From Candidatus Brocadiaceae bacterium (GTDB lineage: Bacteria; Planctomycetota; Brocadiia; Brocadiales; Bathyanammoxibiaceae): a stretch of 19,771 nucleotides of DNA. The translations under genes were made by a program, and so were the position numbers. The notes under the pieces were generated by a model, which saw only the letters and a program-made list of their open reading frames with translations, searched no databases and was not told where the DNA came from. This document shows positions 16,301 through 19,771 of this stretch, one piece after another (within the stretch, counting starts at the first letter, position 1; each line of letters opens with the position of its first letter). Where the stretch lies: contig JASEHG010000011.1 in NCBI GenBank assembly GCA_030018855.1, forward strand, positions 1-19,771. The letters are read 5' to 3'.

Positions 16301-16496
16301 CTCCTGGGGGGTAGGGGCGGAGGTACAGAGGCCCCTGGCCACAGTGGTCATAGGCGGACTAATCTTCTCCACCTTCCTTACCCTCTTTGTGTTACCCTCC
16401 CTTTATCAGTGGTTTGCCAAAAAACCGGAAGTGACAGGGCCGCCCCCGTCGGAGGGGAAACCCCCGTGGTACGTCCCTGTTTCCGGCAAGCGGTAA
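13359..16496 (+). CDS. heavy-metal efflux RND pump, CzcA family
   Basis: This inner-membrane proton-driven pump of 1045 residues has the normal length for the family. It has an N-terminal membrane helix (about 12-32), PDATTIQVQINTEAPG in the first periplasmic domain, a first helix bundle (about 340-545), a second periplasmic domain and a last helix bundle (about 865-1025, with LLFTTFGSLKNALLIYINVP). The TM4 motif LDFGIVVDGSVVMVEN keeps D397, D403 and E410, the three charged residues typical of CzcA-type divalent metal pumps (Co, Zn, Cd, Ni) rather than CusA-type copper/silver pumps. The exact metal cannot be read from the sequence. It follows the adaptor gene by 84 bases, a gap filled by two inverted repeats, and has a good ribosome binding site. 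The gene is complete, with no frameshift. Confidence 0.93.
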   Translation: MAVGRVISFSVRYRFLIVALAGLLVGIGIYSVIHLPIDAVPDATTIQVQINTEAPGLGPVEVERLITYPIETAMMGIKDVDEVRSLSLSALSQVTVVFKDRADIYWARQQVMERLQTARERIPLGLGTPTMAPISTGLGEIYQYVVKGEGRDLYELRTIQDWLIRFQLLNVPGVVEVNSHGGLVKQYQVLVDPNKLVGYRIPLRQVFESLAANNLNAGGAYIEHVSEKYLVRGIGLVQTMEDIENIIVDVDPEGTPIYVKNLAEVAIGPEVRYGAATQDGKGEVVTGVTMMLKGENSRTVTNRVKEKVKEIIPTLPAGIGIEPFHDRIELVNHTIRTVIENLSIGILLVIGVVMLILGNWVGALIVSLIIPLTALFSFACMYETGIPASLMSLGALDFGIVVDGSVVMVENIIRRLHHREPHRGVFETTVEAGREVGRPVIFAIIIIIIVYLPVFSLQGIEGKMFRPMAFTVCYAMIGSLILSLTFAPALCGFLFHRGLARRERGNVFHQFLIKLYRPALQRAVRHNYLPISIAGGMFAGSVILVLFMGSEFIPRLEEGSIALHAIRLPSVSLTESINATTKIETVLREFPEVETVVSKTGRAEIATDPMGPEVSDVFVTLRPRKYWKSARTKEGLIEKMKERLEAIPGMTYAFSQPIEMRVNELIAGTRSDVAIKVFGEDFDVLKEKADSIEHIIADIRGAEDVRVEQVSGLPVLQIVIDREAIARHGINVADVQEIVETAIGGRAATQVLEGEMRFDMVARFPEEARQDIEGIRNILVSAPGKRLVPMGQLADIQLVEGQVQISRENSQRRMVVECNVRGRDVGSFVAEARREIAKRVSLPAGYYIDWGGQFENMQRARLRLSIVVPIALFLIFILLFTTFGSLKNALLIYINVPIAATGGIFALAIRGMPLSISAGVGFIALFGLSVLFGIVMVSRINDLLAAGLPMKEAVLRGAEERLRPVLITSFCDIFGFLPMAVSWGVGAEVQRPLATVVIGGLIFSTFLTLFVLPSLYQWFAKKPEVTGPPPSEGKPPWYVPVSGKR

Positions 16497-16530
16497 GGGC
16501 GACCCATCCGCCTTAGGCGGACGCCCCTAC
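16497..16530. repeat. palindromic repeat between convergent genes; supplies the sat stop
   Basis: The core TCCGCCTTAGGCGGA (16507-16521) is a perfect 7-bp inverted repeat around one base. It is flanked by GGGCG (16497-16501) and CGCCC (16522-16526), and the right end is GCCCCTAC. It starts directly after the czcA-like TAA stop. On the - strand its GTAG end contains the TAG stop of sat (16527-16529). It probably folds in both transcripts and may act as a bidirectional terminator, although neither side has a long T-run. Confidence 0.75.
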
Positions 16531-17687
16531 TCCTGGCGGTAGTGCTCGCTGAGGATCTCGGCGATTTCGGCCCTGGTAAAAGAAGGAGGAGGTACCTTCC
16601 CCTCTTTTAACTGCTTTCTCAACTCTGTGCCGCTCAGCGAGACATGGTTGGCTGAGTCGTGGGGGCAGGTCTTGTAGGAGGCCATCCCAAAGCACTCCTT
16701 GCAGTAGAAGGTATAGTCAAAGAAGAGGGGGGTAATGCCTATCTCCTCAGGCTCAAACTCGTCAAAGATGTAATGGGCGTCAAAACTGCCGTAGTAGCTC
16801 CCCACCCCGGCATGGTCTCTCCCTACGATGAAGTGGGTACACCCGTAATTTTTCCTGACTAGGGCATGGAAGATGGCCTCCCTGGGTCCGGCGTAACGCA
16901 TGGATGCAGGAAAGACTGACAGTACCACCCTGTCTCTCGGATAATACTTTTCCAGGAGCACCTCATAACACCTCATCCTTACCTGGGCGGGGATGTCGTC
17001 CCCCTTTGTCTCTCCGACCAGGGGATGGAGGAGGAGTCCGTCCACCACCTCCAGGGCGCACTTCTGGATATACTCATGTGCCCTATGCACGGGGTTGCGG
17101 GTCTGAAACCCTACTATCCGCCTCCAGCCCTTCTTATGGAATAGTTCCCTCGTTTCGGACGGGTCCATCCTGTGTTTAAGGAAATCTGTATGCCTGGGGC
17201 GGTTGACCACGCTTATCTTGCCCCCCAAGAGGGTATCTCCACTCTCGTAAAGCCGCTTTACCCCGGGGTGTTTATCCTCCTGGGTACCGTAGACCTCCAG
17301 GGCAGTCTTCTCCTTATCGTAGTGATATTTTTCCTCCAGGTGCAGGATAGCCAGTACTGTATGGGAGCCATCCTCCAGGGCTATGTCTTCTCCCTCCTTG
17401 AAGGATTTGGCCTCTTCCTCCCTGGCAGACAGTACCACTGGTAGGGACCAGGGGAGGTCGCTTGAGAGCCTCATGGTATCCACCACCGTCTCAAAGTCCT
17501 TCCTGCACATAAAGCCCTCAAGGGGGCTAAAGGCCCCAACTGCTATCATCTCCAGGTCGGAGACCTCCCATGGAGTAAGCTCCATGCGCTTCATGCCTTT
17601 TATCCTGGCCAGGGCCTTCTCCTTCTCCTCACCCTCAAGGAGCCTGTTTATCAATCTGCCTCCATGAGGCGTTATACCTTTAGTCAC
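16527..17687 (-). CDS. sat: ATP sulfurylase (sulfate adenylyltransferase)
   Basis: Sat joins sulfate and ATP to form APS, or makes ATP from APS in the sulfur-oxidising direction. It has 386 residues, a monofunctional Sat without an APS-kinase domain. Motifs are QTRNPVHRAHEY, with the two catalytic-site histidines of the nucleotide-binding loop, HPLVGETKGDDIP, GRDHAGVGSYY, and a zinc-binding set CKECFGMASYKTCPH near the C-terminus, as in Thermus-type enzymes. The start is GTG 17687, overlapping the aprB stop by 8 bases, with AAGGAGGAG about 10 bases upstream. A 28-base palindrome lies 18 bases before the start, in the end of aprB. The TAG stop belongs to another palindromic repeat, so the natural C-terminus may have been trimmed slightly. 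It is the last gene of the aprA-aprB-sat operon. Confidence 0.96.
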   Translation of the reverse strand: MTKGITPHGGRLINRLLEGEEKEKALARIKGMKRMELTPWEVSDLEMIAVGAFSPLEGFMCRKDFETVVDTMRLSSDLPWSLPVVLSAREEEAKSFKEGEDIALEDGSHTVLAILHLEEKYHYDKEKTALEVYGTQEDKHPGVKRLYESGDTLLGGKISVVNRPRHTDFLKHRMDPSETRELFHKKGWRRIVGFQTRNPVHRAHEYIQKCALEVVDGLLLHPLVGETKGDDIPAQVRMRCYEVLLEKYYPRDRVVLSVFPASMRYAGPREAIFHALVRKNYGCTHFIVGRDHAGVGSYYGSFDAHYIFDEFEPEEIGITPLFFDYTFYCKECFGMASYKTCPHDSANHVSLSGTELRKQLKEGKVPPPSFTRAEIAEILSEHYRQE

Positions 17688-18042
17688 TTAATCTCTCCTC
17701 CTTCTGTAGGGGCAATTCATGAATTGCCCCTACTACGGTTATCTCAAACTCCTCCTTCTTCCCATCCGTCCCTTCCAGTACCCAGGAGGTCTTCCTGCCT
17801 TTTGCAGTGGCCCGAAGAGAATCCCCTTCTTCCAGTATCTGGAAGGGCAGCTTCAGGGTAATGGCCGCCACAGGACAATCCTTCACGCACGCCGTACAGG
17901 CCCAGCAATCCTCAGGGTACAGGACCACGGGGCGGTCGTCCTCAGGGTTTACCCCTATAAGGTCACCGGGGCAGATGCGTTGACATCGCTTCTCTCTGGC
18001 ACCCTCGCAACGGTTGCATACTTTATAGTCAATCTTTACCAT
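17680..18042 (-). CDS. aprB: APS reductase beta subunit (AprB), tail encoded by a repeat
   Basis: AprB is the two-cluster ferredoxin subunit that passes electrons to the FAD subunit AprA in the reaction between APS and sulfite plus AMP. Of 120 residues, the first cysteine set is C9, C12, C20 and C24 (the last in RICPGD) and the second is C46, C49, C52 and C56 (CWACTACVKDCP), enough for two [4Fe-4S] clusters. The pattern KVCNRC...RICPGDL is typical of AprB rather than of generic ferredoxins. A beta-rich segment (60-101) follows. From Val104 the protein VGAIHELPLQ is encoded by the palindromic repeat at 17706-17733, so the C-terminus is not ancestral. It starts at ATG 18042, overlapping the end of aprA by 14 bases, and overlaps the sat start by 8 bases. 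The long AprA-wrapping tail of dissimilatory AprB is absent. Confidence 0.88.
   Translation of the reverse strand: MVKIDYKVCNRCEGAREKRCQRICPGDLIGVNPEDDRPVVLYPEDCWACTACVKDCPVAAITLKLPFQILEEGDSLRATAKGRKTSWVLEGTDGKKEEFEITVVGAIHELPLQKEERLSD
17706..17733. repeat. perfect 28-base palindrome inside the 3' end of aprB
   Basis: The arm GTAGGGGCAATTCA (17706-17719) is followed directly by its exact complement TGAATTGCCCCTAC (17720-17733). It lies in frame in aprB (codons 104-113, VGAIHELPLQ). On the message it would form a 14-bp hairpin ending 18 bases before the sat start, next to the sat ribosome binding site. It shares its ends with the repeats at 13277-13304, 16497-16530 and 19718-19771. Confidence 0.92.
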
Positions 18043-19705
18043 TTAGTCCCTTCTCCAGTATCTGTATCTCCCCGGTGTCCACGTCCATAACGGAGTTAAC
18101 GAACTTAAGCCAGTGGGCATCGTCCCTTTTGGGATAATCAAGTCTGCTCTGAGAACAGGGCCAGCGGGTCTCTTTCCTGTAGAGGAGGTGTTCTACCACT
18201 ACCCGGGCCACGTCTATCCTGTCCACCACCTCCATACAACTCACCAGTTCGTGATGATTTCTTGCCTCAAGGTCAGGCACGCCTGCTTTTAAATCCTTTA
18301 ATAATGCCCTGCCCGCCCTGAGCTTCTCCTCGCTCAGCTCGTATTGGGTGGAAAGCCCGCCGGCGTATTCATCCATTATCTTCTGGAGCCTCTCCTCCAT
18401 CTCCTGGGGAGGGACCCCTTTCCTGTCCTTAAGAGGCATTCTTACCCTTACCTCCTCCTCTTCCACTGCCCCTTCCTCTATTGAGGGGAGGGGGTCATTA
18501 TTAATCTCCTTCAGGGCAGTCCTGGCGGCTATCTGCCCCTCTACCCAGCACCCGCTGACGTACTTTTTGGGTGCCCCACCAGCTACGTCCCCGGCGGCGT
18601 AAAGCCCCTGCAGGGTGGTCCGTCTCTCCACGTCCACCCAGTAACCTGCCTCCCCATGGCCTCCTACCACGTAGGGTTCACTCCCTGTTATCTCAAAGCG
18701 GTAGTCCCCATTGTCCCTGCTTGATAGCATCAGGAGCATGGAAGGGCTCATGTTTAAGAGGTCCTCTTTGAATTGCCTCAACGTCTGTGTGTCCAGGTGA
18801 TGGAGGTCCAGGTAACAGGGGCCCCTCCCTGCCCGATTTTCCAGCACTGTGCTGAGGAGCCTGAAGTAGGTAGGGCTGTCTCTTACGGGGGAGTCCTTAT
18901 AGTATTTCTCAAGGTAAGGCTCTCCCTTAGCGTTTACCTGTTTGGCCCCGGCCCCAAGGGCAAGTGTCCCTGTCGGGGACTGGACGTCCTTCACCCTCAG
19001 GGCGATGAAGCGGTTCTCAAAGGAGGTCATCTCGGCCCCGGCCCTTAGACCAATGGCGTAACCGGTACCCACGTTCCAGGGGCAGTACCACATAAGGTGA
19101 CGTGCACTGCCTGGATTCGGGGGTTTGTATAGACCCGAGGCCCCTCCAGTGGCTATAATTACCCCCCTGGCCCGTATCACGTAAAGGGTTCCGTCCCTGA
19201 CGCCCAGGCCGAAGGCCCCCACTACCTTGCCTTCTTTTAAGATAAGGTTCGTGACCGCCACACGGTTCAACACCTCAACCCTGTGTCTCCTGACGGCCTC
19301 TGCCAGTATAGGTTTAAGTCTCTCTCCAATTATCCTTATTGCCCGCCGTCCCCTGGGCTTGTAGTTCCCATCCGTCCCCTTCTCTATGGGTAATCCCCAT
19401 TGTTCCACCCTCTTGACGGTGTCATTCAGGCCCCTGGCTATACTGAGCACCAGGTCCTCCCTTACCAGCCCCATGAATTCCTGCTTTACGTGGTTTAAAT
19501 AAGATTCGGGGCTTTCCCCGGGGTGGAGGTAGGCATTTATGGCGTTTAGCCCCATGGCGAGGCATCCACTGCGGTCTATATGGGCCTTTTCCACTATCAG
19601 GCACCTGCGGTTTGGGGACTGGGTCTTTGCCTCCACCGCCGCAAAACACCCGGCCGCACCTCCGCCAATTATTAAAAGGTCTGTGTCTTTTCTGATGATT
19701 TCCAT
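18029..19705 (-). CDS. aprA: APS reductase alpha subunit, FAD protein, compact AprA type
   Basis: AprA holds FAD and the site where APS and sulfite plus AMP are interconverted. It has 558 residues, shorter than the roughly 610-660 of classical dissimilatory AprA. It shows an FAD Rossmann start (LLIIGGGAAGC, 10-20), SGCLAMGLNAIN, GLVREDL, MWYCPWNVGTGY (W206, W210), FENRFIALRVKD with R237 and GGHGEAGYWV with H350. These match the Trp, Arg and His that surround the substrate in archaeal AprA. The end, ETRWPCSQSRLDYPKRDD, is of the fumarate reductase superfamily type. aprB overlaps by 14 bases and sat follows, which separates it from FrdA or SdhA. The compact size recalls AprA-like proteins of assimilatory sulfate clusters in clostridia, a point from memory. 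ATG 19705 has only a weak ribosome binding site, and a palindromic repeat ends 12 bases upstream. Confidence 0.87.
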   Translation of the reverse strand: MEIIRKDTDLLIIGGGAAGCFAAVEAKTQSPNRRCLIVEKAHIDRSGCLAMGLNAINAYLHPGESPESYLNHVKQEFMGLVREDLVLSIARGLNDTVKRVEQWGLPIEKGTDGNYKPRGRRAIRIIGERLKPILAEAVRRHRVEVLNRVAVTNLILKEGKVVGAFGLGVRDGTLYVIRARGVIIATGGASGLYKPPNPGSARHLMWYCPWNVGTGYAIGLRAGAEMTSFENRFIALRVKDVQSPTGTLALGAGAKQVNAKGEPYLEKYYKDSPVRDSPTYFRLLSTVLENRAGRGPCYLDLHHLDTQTLRQFKEDLLNMSPSMLLMLSSRDNGDYRFEITGSEPYVVGGHGEAGYWVDVERRTTLQGLYAAGDVAGGAPKKYVSGCWVEGQIAARTALKEINNDPLPSIEEGAVEEEEVRVRMPLKDRKGVPPQEMEERLQKIMDEYAGGLSTQYELSEEKLRAGRALLKDLKAGVPDLEARNHHELVSCMEVVDRIDVARVVVEHLLYRKETRWPCSQSRLDYPKRDDAHWLKFVNSVMDVDTGEIQILEKGLNGKD

Positions 19706-19717
19706 TTCTTAACCGGT

Positions 19718-19771
19718 GTAGGGGCGTATTGTCGTGCCTTAGGCAGATTCGCCGTGGCGAACAATACGCCC
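19718..19771. repeat. multi-hairpin palindromic repeat upstream of aprA, cut by the window edge
   Basis: GTAGGGGCGTATTGT (19718-19732) has its inverted partner ACAATACGCCC at 19761-19771, giving 11 bp before the window ends; CCTAC would complete it. Inside are GCCTTAGGC (19736-19744) and TTCGCC-GT-GGCGAA (19748-19761), two further hairpins, so the whole can fold like a three-armed cross. It ends 12 bases before the aprA start on the - strand. Confidence 0.75.

Noticed and set aside
18029..19705. Fumarate reductase or succinate dehydrogenase flavoprotein
   Set aside because: It belongs to the same superfamily, but the AprA-like WYCPWNVGTGY and RFIALRVKD segments and the overlap with aprB and sat favour APS reductase.
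1..19771. CRISPR arrays, tRNA or rRNA genes, complete insertion sequences
   Set aside because: No regularly spaced repeats, no cloverleaf with tRNA consensus and no transposase gene were seen in reading the window.

Overview
The window is a gene-dense piece of a bacterial chromosome (13 recognisable genes, no RNA genes, no CRISPR, no gap over 300 bases). I lean towards the phylum Planctomycetota: GyrA carries GNYHPHGEQVVYPTLVRMAQ and DGDPPAAMRYTEAR, GyrB is long (811 residues) with extra sequence after its Toprim core, and DciA is the helicase loader. This is recognition from memory, not a tree; other candidate phyla remain possible.

Left block (1-6727, + strand). The possible tail of a cut-off gene is followed by glnA (glutamine synthetase with the adenylylation tyrosine), glnD (PII uridylyltransferase family, but with both catalytic centres altered and both ACT domains intact), a divergent NifS-type aminotransferase, and dnaA. 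glnD, the NifS-type gene and dnaA are tightly packed and probably co-transcribed. All four genes have a C-rich coding strand.

Origin candidate (6728-6998). The 271-base gap between dnaA and dnaN holds a pyrimidine tract, short direct and inverted repeats and an AT-rich stretch. G/C and purine/pyrimidine skew reverse across it, so it is the best candidate for oriC.

Replication block (6999-12111, + strand). dnaN, dciA (DUF721), gyrB and gyrA lie head to tail; there is no recF. gyrA stops matching its family at about residue 409, around base 12111.

Right block (12111-19771). At the gyrA break the sequence passes directly into an RND-efflux periplasmic adaptor lacking its normal N-terminus, followed by a complete CzcA-type pump. 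This is either a real rearrangement or an assembly chimera. Convergent to it, on the - strand, is a compact sulfate-activation operon read as aprA-aprB-sat (APS reductase and ATP sulfurylase).

A family of short palindromic repeats with GTAGGGGC...GCCCCTAC ends or TCCGCC..GGCGGA cores sits at gene boundaries throughout. One copy encodes the last residues of AprB, one supplies the stop codon of sat, and one lies over the end of the reading frame entering from the left edge. The most interesting points are this repeat family, the broken gyrA, the GlnD with altered active sites, the divergent DnaA ATPase motifs and the skew switch.
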